DNA of 64,000 bases. It comes from Arachidicoccus rhizosphaerae (GTDB taxonomy: Bacteria; Bacteroidota; Bacteroidia; Chitinophagales; Chitinophagaceae). The notes beneath the pieces were generated by a model that was given only the letters and a program-made list of their open reading frames with translations, made no database searches and was not told the origin of the DNA. Location of the stretch: contig NZ_FNQY01000006.1 of the NCBI RefSeq assembly GCF_900107765.1, positions 1-64,000 on the forward strand, in the 5' to 3' direction. Position numbers and translations under genes: made by a program. Below, one piece after another: positions 18,021 through 27,300 of the stretch (position 1 is its first letter; every line of letters begins with the position of its first letter).

Positions 18021-18881
18021 GTGAAGAATATATTTTTATTTATAAGGCGATTTTTTACCTTTTTTATGTTCCTGATATTTCAGGTGCTGAGTATCTCGTT
18101 TTTGGTAAATTATAATAAGACCTACGAGGCTGCCTACTCCAACACGGCCCATTCACTTACCGGAGATATTCAAAAGAAATACAATAATATCCAGTACTTT
18201 TTTGACCTGAAAAGCACGAACAAAAAGCTGGCTGCAGAAAATGCGGCGCTCAGGACCGCTTTGTCGCAGTATGTCAGAAATGCGGACTCCCTGCACCTGG
18301 ATAATATCTATACCCTGATCGATTCGGCTAACCTGGATACCACGGGCGCCATCCGTAAATATCATTACTTTGAGGCTAAAGTGGTCAGCAACTCCTTAAG
18401 CAACGAAAATAACTTTATTACCATTGAGAAAGGAGCCAGACAAGGGGTTAAAAAGGATATGGCGGTGGCCGGACCCAGTGGCATCGTAGGGCATGTGGTT
18501 GCGGTAAGCGATAACTACAGCCTGGTGATGAGTCTGCTTAACCATAACAGCCGCGTGAGCGGCATGCTGAAAAAGAGCTTTATGCCGGGACTGGTTGAAT
18601 GGGACGGGAAGGATCCAAGATTTCTGACCCTCAGCGGAATCCCTAAAAGAACGAAGGTGGCCAAGGGCGATACGGTGGTCACCAGTAATTATTCCGGAAA
18701 TTATCCGGAGGGCCTGATGATCGGCCGGGTGGTTACGGTAAGTCAGGAAGATCCCACCAGTAACTATTATCAGATCCGGGTACTCACCGGAACGGATTTC
18801 AGGACATTGCAATATGTATATGTCATTAAAAACGACTATAGTAACGAACAAAAACAAATAGAAGCAAAAGCCCAGAAATAG
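18021..18881 (+). CDS. mreC: Rod shape-determining protein MreC
   Basis: Inner-membrane scaffold that activates the elongation transpeptidase PBP2. GTG start followed by KNIFLFIRRFF and a single membrane helix (about 10-32), a coiled coil (about 60-90: LAAENAALRTALSQYV), then the paired beta domains with AKVVSNSLSNENNFITIEKG, then the GVKKDMAVAGPSGIVGHVV segment typical of MreC. 286 residues is normal. mreD follows 3 bp after its stop, so the two are translationally linked. Confidence 0.93.
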   Translation: MKNIFLFIRRFFTFFMFLIFQVLSISFLVNYNKTYEAAYSNTAHSLTGDIQKKYNNIQYFFDLKSTNKKLAAENAALRTALSQYVRNADSLHLDNIYTLIDSANLDTTGAIRKYHYFEAKVVSNSLSNENNFITIEKGARQGVKKDMAVAGPSGIVGHVVAVSDNYSLVMSLLNHNSRVSGMLKKSFMPGLVEWDGKDPRFLTLSGIPKRTKVAKGDTVVTSNYSGNYPEGLMIGRVVTVSQEDPTSNYYQIRVLTGTDFRTLQYVYVIKNDYSNEQKQIEAKAQK

Positions 18882-18884
18882 ACC

Positions 18885-19418
18885 ATGAGTGTACTGATGA
18901 AAAATATATTGCGGTTTATTTTCTTTATCCTGATACAGGTATTTGTATTGGATAAAGTACCGCTGCTCCATCAGTATCTTAAACCATCCATTGCCTTTTT
19001 GTTTATCTTATGGTTACCCTTTAATCTTTCCAGGGTGGCGCTCATGGCCATTGCCTTTGTATTCGGGCTGGCACTGGATTACTTTGCCGGTGTTCCGGGT
19101 TTGCATTCCGCACCCATGGTACTCATTGCCTATCTGAGACCTTTCTTATTAAACTTATTATTACCGCAGCAAAAAGCGGAGATCACCTATTCTGATCCCA
19201 GTACCAAAAGCATCGGCATAGGCCCCTATACGATATATATAGTAATACTTACCTTAATTTATCATATATACCTCACTTTTATAGAATGGATGAGCTTTGG
19301 CAGTTTTCTGTTTTTTATCGGAAAGGTGCTGGGGTCTACCACTTTGAGCCTGATTCTGATCTTTATTACCGAGCTGCTGTTTTTCAGAAAAGTGAAGTTC
19401 AAGACGAATGCCGGTTAA
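18885..19418 (+). CDS. mreD: Rod shape-determining protein MreD
   Basis: A 177-residue inner-membrane protein with five to six hydrophobic helices (ILRFIFFILIQVFVLDKV, FLFILWLPFNL, LMAIAFVFGLALDYFAG and others). The FGLALDYFAGVPGLHS stretch fits the conserved MreD G..xD... region. It belongs to the elongation complex with MreC and PBP2. It starts 3 bp after mreC. MreD is poorly conserved, so the call leans on position as well as topology. Confidence 0.85.
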   Translation: MSVLMKNILRFIFFILIQVFVLDKVPLLHQYLKPSIAFLFILWLPFNLSRVALMAIAFVFGLALDYFAGVPGLHSAPMVLIAYLRPFLLNLLLPQQKAEITYSDPSTKSIGIGPYTIYIVILTLIYHIYLTFIEWMSFGSFLFFIGKVLGSTTLSLILIFITELLFFRKVKFKTNAG

Positions 19419-19838
19419 TTAATCTTAAGCGGAAAAAAGGATATCATTCCCCGCTTTACCTTGCATTGGATAAGGAATGTCCCAGTAGAAGGCGGATAAA
19501 AGTTGACCGTTCTTCTCACTGCTTCACACGCTTTTTATGGAAGCGGCACTCATAAAAAAAATATTCCAAATAATTTTCCACTTAGTTCTCCAGGCAATTA
19601 TGCGAATCTGTAGCTTTGCATCTGAAAGCATCCACAACATATAGAACATTACATCAGGATAACAATTTATTAGTACACGGATATCCTTTAATAATGGCTC
19701 GATATGTGCTTAATAATCCGTAAATTACAACTTATTGTAACGATGCAGCCGGCGTTTGGGGAAAAGGGTCGGATCCCGCGTTACCATAGGCAATCAATCA
19801 AGCATTACTTAACAGGTCAAGGGGCCGGGTGATTTATT
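19419..19838. other. Intergenic region between mreD and mrdA
   Basis: No gene seen in 420 bp. TAGCTTTG at 19611-19618 is a full -7 match and may start an mrdA-rodA transcript with a leader of about 210 nt, but no -33 element is evident. Confidence 0.35.
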
Positions 19839-21947
19839 ATGGCTACACAAATTAACAACCAGTCACGCAGCAGAATTATCCTTGGGATATTTATAGTCGT
19901 GTTCGTCATCATTATGGCGCAACTGCTCAATCTGCAACTATTTTCACCTTCCTACAGGCTGCAGGCAGAAAATAATGCCATTTTCCGTAAAGTCATATAT
20001 CCGGACAGGGGCATTATCTATGATCGTAAGGGGCATGCCATGATTGATAATATGATCAACTACGATCTTACCGTAACGCCCACGGAGGCCAGAAAGGGCG
20101 TCGATACGGCCGCCCTTTGTGAAATTCTGGGGATTGATACCGCCGAGTATCATAAAAGAATGATTACGGCTATCATCAAGAACAGCAGCTTTAAACCCAG
20201 TACATTTGAACCTTTACTGACCAAGGAACTATTTGCCAAACTAAATGAGAGCTTATATAAGTTTCCGGGATTTGCCTTACAGGAAAGACCGGTCAGAACT
20301 TATCCTTATCATGTCGGGGCCAATTTTTTGGGCAGACTGGGCGAAGTCTCCTCTAATTACCTCAAAGAGCATCCTGAAGAAGGCTATCAGCCCGGGGACT
20401 ATATCGGTATAGTAGGCCTTGAAAAATCTTACGAAAAAGTGCTGATGGGTCAAAGGGGCGTGAACAGGTACCTCAGAGATAACCGCTCCAGGATTCAGGG
20501 ACCTTACGCCGGAGGAGCCTATGATACCACCGCCATAGCGGGAAGAAGTCTTTATACCAGCATTGATGTCAAGACACAAAAACTGGGAGAAAAACTATTT
20601 GAAAATAAGCTGGGAGCAGCAGTGGCCATTAATCCCAAAACAGGCGGTATCATCGCCATGGTAACGGCCCCTTCTTTTGATCCCAATGATCTGACACCCA
20701 GTGAATACAGAAGTCATATCGGTTTTTTGGTGACGGATACAACAAGGCCTACTTATAACAGAGCGATTGCCGGGATGTATCCCCCGGGTTCAACCTATAA
20801 ACCCTTAGGCGCATTGATCGCGCTGGACGAGGGGGTAATAACGCCTTCTTATGGCTACGATTGTCGGGGCGCCTACTGGGCATGTGGTAAAAGGGTCAGA
20901 TGCGATGAAAGCTGGGCCGGCCATGCGGCTAATATGCAGCTGGCTATTGCGCATTCCTGTAACTCCTATTTTTGTAATGTATTCAGGATGACCATCGACA
21001 ATCCTAAATACGGGTCCCCCCGTAAAGGATATGCCCGTTGGCGGGAGTATATGCACGGATTTGGCTTCGGAACGCATCTGGGCGTAGATATACCGGGAGA
21101 AAGAGCAGGTAATATTCCAGATACTACCGAATATAATCATGATTATGGTAACCGCTGGGTCTCCTGTAATATGGTGACCATGGGTATTGGACAGGACCGC
21201 ATGACGGCTACTCCTTTGCAATCCGCCAATGAAGCTTGTATTATTGCCAATAAGGGCTGGTACTATACACCGCATTTTGTCGACAGTATAGAAAATCCTC
21301 AGCTGGGAGATACCAGTTTTCTGGCCAGATATCATGTAAAACACAAGCCTTTAAATATCAGCGATGCGGATTTCAGATCCGTTCAAAAAGGGATGGAAGA
21401 TGTAGCCTCTGAGGGTACAGCCTCTGCCGTGAAGATTCCGGGACATTTATTTGCAGGTAAGACCGGTACTGCGCAGGTGCCTAAGGTGAAGAACCTGGCG
21501 GTCTTTGTGGCATATGCCCCCATTGAGGATCCCCAGATAGCCATCGCGGTCTATGTAGAGAATGCAGGATATGGATCCGCATGGGCTGCGCCCATTGCGG
21601 CCCACATGATGGAGCAGTATCTGAATGATACACTGACAGAAGATACGAAGGCGGATGTAGAAAGGCTTTCTAAAGCCAACCTAATCCCGGGTCAGGTTTA
21701 CAGCTGGCGCAGGAGCCAGGATTCTTTAAGGGCAGCAGAGCAAAGGGAAAGAGAAAAACGTAAGGATTCTACCTTGCTGGCCAGGCAAAAAGCGGAGATT
21801 GCAGATAGCCTGCAGTTACTCACTCAGGCAGACAGCCATAAAAAAGATTCTACAAAAAAAGATTCAATGAGAGAGGCTATGCTGGTTGACTGGCGCACTA
21901 AAATGTGGCCGCTTAGATTCCCTCCTCATAAAAACGCAGGAAAATAA
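19839..21947 (+). CDS. mrdA: Penicillin-binding protein 2 (elongation transpeptidase)
   Basis: Class B PBP that cross-links lateral-wall peptidoglycan. One membrane helix (about 13-33), then the dimerisation domain with YPDRGIIYDRKG (54-65), then the transpeptidase domain with the three active-site motifs: Ser318-Thr-Tyr-Lys321 (PPGSTYKP), Ser373-Cys-Asn375 (AHSCNSY) and Lys541-Thr-Gly (AGKTGTAQV). After about residue 610 there is a charged tail of roughly 90 residues rich in Lys, Glu and Asp-Ser (KKDSTKKDSMREA), an unusual extension for PBP2. Its stop is followed directly by the rodA ATG, indicating tight coupling to its glycosyltransferase partner. Confidence 0.95.
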   Translation: MATQINNQSRSRIILGIFIVVFVIIMAQLLNLQLFSPSYRLQAENNAIFRKVIYPDRGIIYDRKGHAMIDNMINYDLTVTPTEARKGVDTAALCEILGIDTAEYHKRMITAIIKNSSFKPSTFEPLLTKELFAKLNESLYKFPGFALQERPVRTYPYHVGANFLGRLGEVSSNYLKEHPEEGYQPGDYIGIVGLEKSYEKVLMGQRGVNRYLRDNRSRIQGPYAGGAYDTTAIAGRSLYTSIDVKTQKLGEKLFENKLGAAVAINPKTGGIIAMVTAPSFDPNDLTPSEYRSHIGFLVTDTTRPTYNRAIAGMYPPGSTYKPLGALIALDEGVITPSYGYDCRGAYWACGKRVRCDESWAGHAANMQLAIAHSCNSYFCNVFRMTIDNPKYGSPRKGYARWREYMHGFGFGTHLGVDIPGERAGNIPDTTEYNHDYGNRWVSCNMVTMGIGQDRMTATPLQSANEACIIANKGWYYTPHFVDSIENPQLGDTSFLARYHVKHKPLNISDADFRSVQKGMEDVASEGTASAVKIPGHLFAGKTGTAQVPKVKNLAVFVAYAPIEDPQIAIAVYVENAGYGSAWAAPIAAHMMEQYLNDTLTEDTKADVERLSKANLIPGQVYSWRRSQDSLRAAEQREREKRKDSTLLARQKAEIADSLQLLTQADSHKKDSTKKDSMREAMLVDWRTKMWPLRFPPHKNAGK

Positions 21948-23288
21948 ATGTATCAGCAAGAAAAATTAGCAAAAGGAATAGATTGGGTGGTGGTATTTTT
22001 ATATGCTGCACTGGTCGGTATTGGTATTCTGTGCATATTTATGGTAGAGTACAATCCGGATGTCAATTGGGTGTCTGCCTTTATTTCTGGTCAGACAGAG
22101 TATAGCAAGCAACTCATCTTTGCAGGGGTGTGTGCCATCCTGGCTATATTTATCTTACTGAGTGATTCCAAGCTCTATACCGCCTTTGCCAATCTGGCCT
22201 ATTTGTTCGGGATTCTGCTCATGCTGGCAACCTTTGTACTGGGGAAAAACATTAACGGATCCAGAAGCTGGATACCTCTGGGAGGAGGCTTTAATCTGCA
22301 GCCGGCAGAACTCTGTAAGATATTTACCTCTCTGGCACTGGCTAAATACCTATCCATGCAGGAGCTGGATTTTACCAAGCTCCGCTCACAGATTATCGCA
22401 ACGGTTATTGCCATGTTTCCGGCCATGCTGTCCATTTTGCAGAACGAAACCGGACTGGCACTTGTTTATTGTTGTTTCTTTATTGTGATGTACAGGGAAG
22501 GACTGCCTGGAGCCATTCTTTTAATCGGATTCTCCTTCGGGGTACTGGTCGTAGCGACCTTGATTATGGATCCGGATTTGCTGGCTATTATCTTAACCGC
22601 TATTGCCATTGCAATGATTTACCTGTTAAGAAAGAAGATTAAGCGCAGTAAGACAATCCTTGGGCTGATCATTCTTATCTGGGGTGCCTGCGTGGGCATA
22701 CAGCGTTTTGCCGTTCCTTATATCTTTAATAATATATTACAGTGTTACCAATCGACCCGTGTATATGCGATGGTGGGAAAGGTATATGACTGTTCAAAGA
22801 ATAAAAGCAGTATTGCCAGGGAAGAAGAAAACAAGGGTTATGCAAAACCGGATGATTATAATGTGCGTCAAAGTAAGATCGCTATTGGTTCCGGGGGCAT
22901 TTTTGGCAGAGGCTTTTTAAAAGGAACGCAGACCAGGGGTAAATATGTACCGGAACAGCAGACCGATTTTGTGTTTACTTCCATAGGGGAGGCCTTCGGG
23001 TTTGTGGGTTGTGCGGCTTTTCTGCTTACCTATCTGGCATTACTGTTCAGGATTGTAAAAATAGCGGAAAGGCAAAGAAGTGTATTTTCCCGGGTGTATG
23101 CCTATTGCGTGGCCAGTATTTTCCTGATGCATATCGCTATTAATGTGTGTATGACCGTCGGGCTGTTCCCTGTTGTGGGTATTCCTTTGCCTTTGGTCAG
23201 TTACGGGGGCTCTTCTCTGGTGACCTTTACCATTCTTATTTTTATCATGCTCAGACTGGATGCAGACCGTCAGATGGTTCTTCGCTGA
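21948..23288 (+). CDS. rodA: Peptidoglycan glycosyltransferase RodA
   Basis: SEDS-family polymerase that builds glycan strands for elongation using lipid II. 446 residues, about ten membrane helices. The conserved region between helices includes RQSKIAIGSGGIFGRGFLKG then YVPEQQTDFVFTSIGEAFGF (the SEDS signature with the Asp/Glu pair), and the C-terminal VGIPLPLVSYGGSSL. A larger than usual loop (about 260-310, with YQSTRVYAMVGKVYDCSKNK) precedes it, as in other Bacteroidota RodA proteins. ATG follows the mrdA stop with no gap. Confidence 0.95.
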   Translation: MYQQEKLAKGIDWVVVFLYAALVGIGILCIFMVEYNPDVNWVSAFISGQTEYSKQLIFAGVCAILAIFILLSDSKLYTAFANLAYLFGILLMLATFVLGKNINGSRSWIPLGGGFNLQPAELCKIFTSLALAKYLSMQELDFTKLRSQIIATVIAMFPAMLSILQNETGLALVYCCFFIVMYREGLPGAILLIGFSFGVLVVATLIMDPDLLAIILTAIAIAMIYLLRKKIKRSKTILGLIILIWGACVGIQRFAVPYIFNNILQCYQSTRVYAMVGKVYDCSKNKSSIAREEENKGYAKPDDYNVRQSKIAIGSGGIFGRGFLKGTQTRGKYVPEQQTDFVFTSIGEAFGFVGCAAFLLTYLALLFRIVKIAERQRSVFSRVYAYCVASIFLMHIAINVCMTVGLFPVVGIPLPLVSYGGSSLVTFTILIFIMLRLDADRQMVLR

Positions 23289-23369
23289 TCATTGGCGCTT
23301 CTGCAAAGGCCCTGGAAAGGATTATTAAAACAGCAGGTTACGTTTAAGTACTTATTAAACTGATAGATC

Positions 23370-24464
23370 ATGAAACTTGAAAAGGGTAATTTTTTCAAAA
23401 TATGGCTGCCGACCAGAGAATCTGCCGGCCGGCTTGTTTTTGAGAATCCGACAGATAATACCCTGCGTCAAGATGCGGATAAATCACTAATCACGGCCTA
23501 TGTATACGATGAAAAAACGATAGAGAAAATAGATCTCACGGATATAGGTGAGTGCAAGCAATTAATCGATACCACCAAAAAAGTCTGGATTAATATTGAC
23601 GGGCTGCGCAGGGCGGAAGTCGGTCAGATCTGTAAGGAGTTCAGTATACACCAGTTAATTGAAGAAGATATTTTGTCGGTTGACCAGCGTCCCAAAAGTG
23701 ATATTTTTGAGGATTTTGTCTATTGTCTGCTCTATCAGCTTTTTCTGGATAAAAGTAAATACAATGAACTCAGCAGAGAGCAGATTTCTCTGGTACTGGG
23801 AAAAAACTTTGTATTGACCTTTCAGGAAGAAGCAACACGGGATGCGTTTGGTGAAATAAGGAAAAGATTACAGTCGCCTTTAAGTAAAATAAGGCAGTAT
23901 GGATCGGACTTTTTGTATTACTCCCTGGTGGATGCCATTGTGGATGATTATTTTACCACCATGGACTCCTACGGAGAAAAGCTGGAGCGGGGAGAAAGCC
24001 AGCTGATCCGAACCAACGCGCAGATGCGTATGTCCTATATCCTCTTTTTACGCAAAGAACTACTGCTGTTCAGGAGAACGATATTTCCGGCAAGAGATGT
24101 AATCAGCAGCCTGAACAAAAATGAAAACGCCCTATTTAATACCAAAACGCTTCGGTATTTAAAAGATATCTATGATCATATACTGCAGGCAGTAGAAATG
24201 GTGGAGAACTACCGGGAAGGTATGTCTAATCTGCAGGACCTGCATATGAATATGGCCAATCTGAAGATGAACGAATCCATGAAAGTCATGGCGGTGGTGA
24301 CCTGTCTATTGGCGCCTGCCACGGTAATCGGCGGGATTTTCGGGATGAACTTTGCGCAGATTCCTTTACTACATAACACCTACGGTTTTGCGGTGGCTGT
24401 AGCCCTTATGTTACTCATTCCTATATGGATGGTATTTGTTTTTAGGAAAAAAGGTTGGTTTTAG
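23370..24464 (+). CDS. corA: CorA-family magnesium/cobalt transporter
   Basis: Pentameric divalent-cation channel of the inner membrane. A cytoplasmic alpha/beta domain and long stalk helix (about 150-300, LQDLHMNMANLKMNESMKV) lead to two C-terminal helices. The selectivity motif Gly-Met-Asn is present in IGGIFGMNFAQIPL at about residues 320-333, and the basic sphincter FRKKGWF closes the protein. 364 residues is slightly longer than the usual CorA. It lies 81 bp after rodA and may be part of the same transcript. A hairpin follows at 24465-24499. Confidence 0.93.
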   Translation: MKLEKGNFFKIWLPTRESAGRLVFENPTDNTLRQDADKSLITAYVYDEKTIEKIDLTDIGECKQLIDTTKKVWINIDGLRRAEVGQICKEFSIHQLIEEDILSVDQRPKSDIFEDFVYCLLYQLFLDKSKYNELSREQISLVLGKNFVLTFQEEATRDAFGEIRKRLQSPLSKIRQYGSDFLYYSLVDAIVDDYFTTMDSYGEKLERGESQLIRTNAQMRMSYILFLRKELLLFRRTIFPARDVISSLNKNENALFNTKTLRYLKDIYDHILQAVEMVENYREGMSNLQDLHMNMANLKMNESMKVMAVVTCLLAPATVIGGIFGMNFAQIPLLHNTYGFAVAVALMLLIPIWMVFVFRKKGWF

Positions 24465-24499
24465 CAGTAAAGCAGGTCAGTTATTTTCCTGTTTTACTG
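24465..24499 (+). terminator. Terminator-like hairpin after corA
   Basis: CAGTAAAGCAGG and CCTGTTTTACTG form a 12-bp stem (one G-T pair) with an 11-nt loop, starting right after the corA stop. No strong T-run follows. Confidence 0.5.
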
Positions 24500-24906
24500 G
24501 ATAAAATATTAACTGCTGGTTATAGAGAAAATGTGGTTGTCAGAATGTGACAATTAAAACAGGCAACCGATATTTATTTGTATCTTGCTGAATGACAGTA
24601 GTTAGTGAAGGTTTGTTTTTTAGCATAACGCTTAAAATTTGATTTTTTGTATAAATGATTGGGCAACTGCTTTCCAATAAGAATGATAAATTTATGGGAG
24701 AAATAAAAATATAATTAACTTTAGCTAATCAAAAAGGGTTGAAGATTTTGCGTGGTCGGCGGATTTGAGAACTTTTATGTATTGATTGTTTATGGGAGCA
24801 TCGTATTGCGATATTGCGTGTTCATTTTACTTATTGTGTAAATAAGGTTTCTAAGATATTTATTTTCATCAAGATTTTATTTATTCACATTTTAAAAATT
24901 CATGTT
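24500..24906. other. AT-rich intergenic region before the tail-collar gene
   Basis: No gene seen. A frame runs from 24814 into the tail-collar gene, but its N-terminal part (to about 24900) is a hydrophobic run without family similarity; I treat it as untranslated. Confidence 0.45.
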
Positions 24907-25473
24907 ATGGAGGAGTACCTCGGCGTTATAAAAATTTTTGCCGGAAATTTTGCACCCAGAGGCTGGGCATTTTGCAATGGTCAGCTATTATCCATCGCTA
25001 GTAATACAGCCTTATTTTCCCTTTTAGGTACTGTGTATGGAGGGGATGGGATTACTACTTTTGCATTACCTGATTTGCGAAGTCGGGTACCTGTACATGC
25101 AGGGGCAAGTGCTGGCCCGGGGCTGCAGCCATATAATCTTGGACAGGCTATTGGTACCGAAACAACTACCCTGTTAACGTCTAATTTGCCGCCTCATACG
25201 CACCCTGTAATGGCCTCGATGTCGGTGGACAAAGGGAATGCCTCGGTGCCCGCTGCGTCACAAAATAGTACATTAGCCGCGCCGGGATACCAAAATGGAA
25301 GGACCTTTGAAGCCACTTTAGGCTATAGCGCCTCCGAGCCCAATACCCAGATTGGAGGCTTAGCTGTTAGTGTTGGTATAACGGGGTCTGGTATCCCCAT
25401 AAATAATATCCAACCTAGTTTGGGGGTCAATTATATTATTTGTTTAGCAGGAGTTTATCCAACCAGGGATTAG
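24907..25473 (+). CDS. Phage tail-collar-domain protein (MdpB-like)
   Basis: 188 residues from ATG 24907 (MEEYLGVIKIFAGNFAPRGW). The tail-collar domain is clear: WAFCNGQLLSIASNTALFSL then LGTVYGGDGITTFALPDLRS (about 20-60), RVPVHAG, then the loop-rich middle, ending in INNIQPSLGVNYIICLAG. This fold occurs in phage tail fibres and in stand-alone cell proteins of the microcystin-dependent-protein (MdpB) group, often in multi-copy clusters. Here there is a single copy and no phage gene. It lies 24 bp before a type IX-secreted protein on the same strand, suggesting a shared surface or extracellular role. Function unknown. Confidence 0.85.
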   Translation: MEEYLGVIKIFAGNFAPRGWAFCNGQLLSIASNTALFSLLGTVYGGDGITTFALPDLRSRVPVHAGASAGPGLQPYNLGQAIGTETTTLLTSNLPPHTHPVMASMSVDKGNASVPAASQNSTLAAPGYQNGRTFEATLGYSASEPNTQIGGLAVSVGITGSGIPINNIQPSLGVNYIICLAGVYPTRD

Positions 25474-25497
25474 ATTATTCATTTTAAATTAGAATTT

Positions 25498-26577
25498 ATG
25501 AAAAAACTTTACGTTTTAATCTTGATAATTTTAATTCCTGCATTATTATTGGCGCAGACTGTAACACTAGAAAGTTTTGAGGGTGAGACTGCAGGAGCAA
25601 CTAGTTTTACCAGTAATGGCCAGGTATTTAATATCTCGTCCCAGTCTAGTTATTTTGATATTTATAAAGATAATAATGGCTATGGTTGGAATGGATCCAC
25701 GGCAGATGATGCCTTTATTGATAATACTGACTATGCCAATCCTAGCCAAACCGTTCAATTGACCATTGGTACAAATAATGGTGCCCCATTTACACTGAAA
25801 AGTATGTGGCTTTTTCTTTCCAATAGTAATTTGATGGCGGGAACAGGGACTGTGACAATTACTGGCGTACGTTTAGGAGCAACCGTTTTTACCGCTGTTG
25901 GTTCAACATTAAGTTCTGTTCCGATTACGACAAATAATGGATTCTTAAAATTTGACATGAGCTCTTATGGAGGAGCTGATAATTCCAATAAATCCATTGA
26001 TGCATTTGTAATCAATACAACCGGAGATTTTGAGTATTTGGCTTTGGATGCGCTTAGCTGGGGTACCGTTGATATTGCCACCCCTGTAACTTTTAATGAT
26101 TTTAGCAGTTATCAGAAAAGCGGTTATACCTATATCCAATGGAGTACTGGAATAGAGACTGGAATCGATTATTTTGAAGTAGAACGTTCTATTGATGGTG
26201 CGTCTTTTACCCGTTTGGGCAAAGAGAATGCCCAGGGCGATAACAGTCATTATGTAATTAATACGGTGCAACCTGCAAAAACGGCTAGTTATCGATTAAG
26301 GATTATTGATAAAGAAGGTCTGAGTACTTATAGTAAAGTCATCACGGTTTCTTCAATCGCAGAATCCGGCTATTCCATTTTCCCTAATCCAGCCATTGAT
26401 TATATTTTTGTTTGGTCTCCAAAATCTATTGAGGGCGTTATTTATGATTCAAGGGGACGAAAAGTTAAAGATATTCGACTTGATGCAGCCAATAATAAGA
26501 TTGATATTAAGTCTTTGGCTGCCGGACTGTACTTCCTTAAAATAGAAGGACAATCTTCTTCTTTTATAAAGAAATAA
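25498..26577 (+). CDS. Secreted protein with type IX sorting domain
   Basis: 359 residues: signal peptide (to about residue 19, LLLAQT), a beta-rich region (about 20-195) rich in Thr/Asn/Gly, a second beta-sandwich (about 200-290, YFEVERSIDGASFTRLGKEN) and a C-terminal type IX domain of about 75 residues beginning IFPNPAIDYIFVWSP and ending LAAGLYFLKIEGQSS. These are the standard type IX A/B motifs. The body is of unknown function; the GQVFNISSQSSYFD region suggests a carbohydrate- or surface-binding jelly roll. It forms an operon with the tail-collar gene and is followed by a 25-bp-stem hairpin. Confidence 0.82.
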   Translation: MKKLYVLILIILIPALLLAQTVTLESFEGETAGATSFTSNGQVFNISSQSSYFDIYKDNNGYGWNGSTADDAFIDNTDYANPSQTVQLTIGTNNGAPFTLKSMWLFLSNSNLMAGTGTVTITGVRLGATVFTAVGSTLSSVPITTNNGFLKFDMSSYGGADNSNKSIDAFVINTTGDFEYLALDALSWGTVDIATPVTFNDFSSYQKSGYTYIQWSTGIETGIDYFEVERSIDGASFTRLGKENAQGDNSHYVINTVQPAKTASYRLRIIDKEGLSTYSKVITVSSIAESGYSIFPNPAIDYIFVWSPKSIEGVIYDSRGRKVKDIRLDAANNKIDIKSLAAGLYFLKIEGQSSSFIKK

Positions 26578-26663
26578 TGGCTCTTAAGGGTTCAAAGGAG
26601 CAGTAGGTGTGCTGCGCTATTGTATCGAACTTATGATGTTTCTGCGTTGCCCCCCTCTATATT

Positions 26664-26721
26664 TAAATAGGAGTGCTTAAGCCTTTTCGTTTTTAGGAAA
26701 GGGCTTAGGTACTCCTATTTA
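26664..26721 (+). terminator. Long hairpin after the type IX-secreted protein
   Basis: Inverted repeat: 26664-26688 pairs with 26697-26721 in a stem of about 25 bp with three G-T pairs; outer arms are TAAATAGGAGT and ACTCCTATTTA. It lies about 90 bp after the stop, with no strong T-run after it. It could be a terminator or a short repeat element. Confidence 0.5.
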
Positions 26722-26782
26722 ACTAGCTAATTATGCGTATATTAGTGTTTCAGTGTATTTTTATCAAAAAGTGCAAGAATTT

Positions 26783-27134
26783 ATGCGTGGAAGTTATAAA
26801 AAGCGTGCACCAACCCCGGTTTATACTAGCCCCAATCAGCTCAGTTTTGAGGGTTTTGAGACTCCATTTGAACAGCAGCTAGATAAAATAACCGTTGGTT
26901 GATCTTAGCCCAAAGCATTCCGTGGGACCGAATTGTGGGGGTTTACGATAAAATTTTCTGTCCAAAGAAGGGCGTGCTACATTAAGCGGACCTTTGGTAT
27001 TAGGTAGCCTAATGGTCAAGCATCTTTGCAATCTTTCCGATCGGGAAACAATTGCCTTCATTTAGGAGAATATGTACGTCCGGTACTTCTTAGGGTATAC
27101 CGGTTTTACGGTCAAAGCGCCTTTTTCAGCTAGC
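26783..27134 (+). pseudogene. Relic of an IS1182-like transposase (N-terminal part)
   Basis: Reads as the N-terminus of an IS1182/IS5-type transposase with at least two frameshifts and an in-frame TAG. Piece 1, from ATG 26783: PNQLSFEGFETPFEQQLDKI, ending at TGA 26900. Piece 2: ILAQSIPWDRIVGVYDKIFC (about 26900-26975). Piece 3: GRATLSGPLVLGSLMVKHL, then CNLSDRETIAFI, stop, ENMYVRYFLGYTGFTV. The order and the LSDRETI...Y..YFLGY pattern match the DUF772 domain of these transposases. The catalytic DDE part is absent. The relic stops where group II intron sequence begins. Confidence 0.75.
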
Positions 27135-27284
27135 TTAAGCTTCTTCTAGTGTCTCCAGTTTGCATTCATGAACATAGATTCCCCAGAAGCGATGGCTGGG
27201 CTCAGCCTTCGCCTTGATGTATATCTTTCTACTCAGTTCCTGCAATTTAATTGACGTTTTTACCATTTTCGTCTTGCCTCTCAT
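27135..27284 (-). pseudogene. Relic of group II intron reverse transcriptase (N-terminal)
   Basis: Reading the minus strand from ATG 27284 gives 49 codons: SIKLQELSRKIYIKAKAEPS then HRFWGIYVHECKLETLEEA and a stop at 27135. This matches the start of group II intron-encoded reverse transcriptases (LQELRRKIY.KAKA...RFWGLYVH.CK.ETL.EAY). The rest of the catalytic domain is missing from this strand, and the fragment abuts the transposase relic at the other end. It is in inverted orientation relative to the maturase fragment at 27301-27579. Confidence 0.8.
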
Positions 27285-27300
27285 TTTGTTGAAAGAATGA

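Noticed and set aside
18396-18971. 191-codon minus-strand frame opposite mreC/mreD
   Set aside because: Shadow of the mreC coding strand; mreC and mreD have clear family features.
16640-24464. Rod gene block as unusual
   Set aside because: mreB-mreC-mreD-mrdA-rodA order is standard for Bacteroidota; only the hairpin and the PBP2 tail stand out.
24907-25473. Tail-collar gene as sign of a prophage
   Set aside because: No capsid, terminase, integrase, lysis or other tail genes nearby; the neighbour is a type IX-secreted protein.
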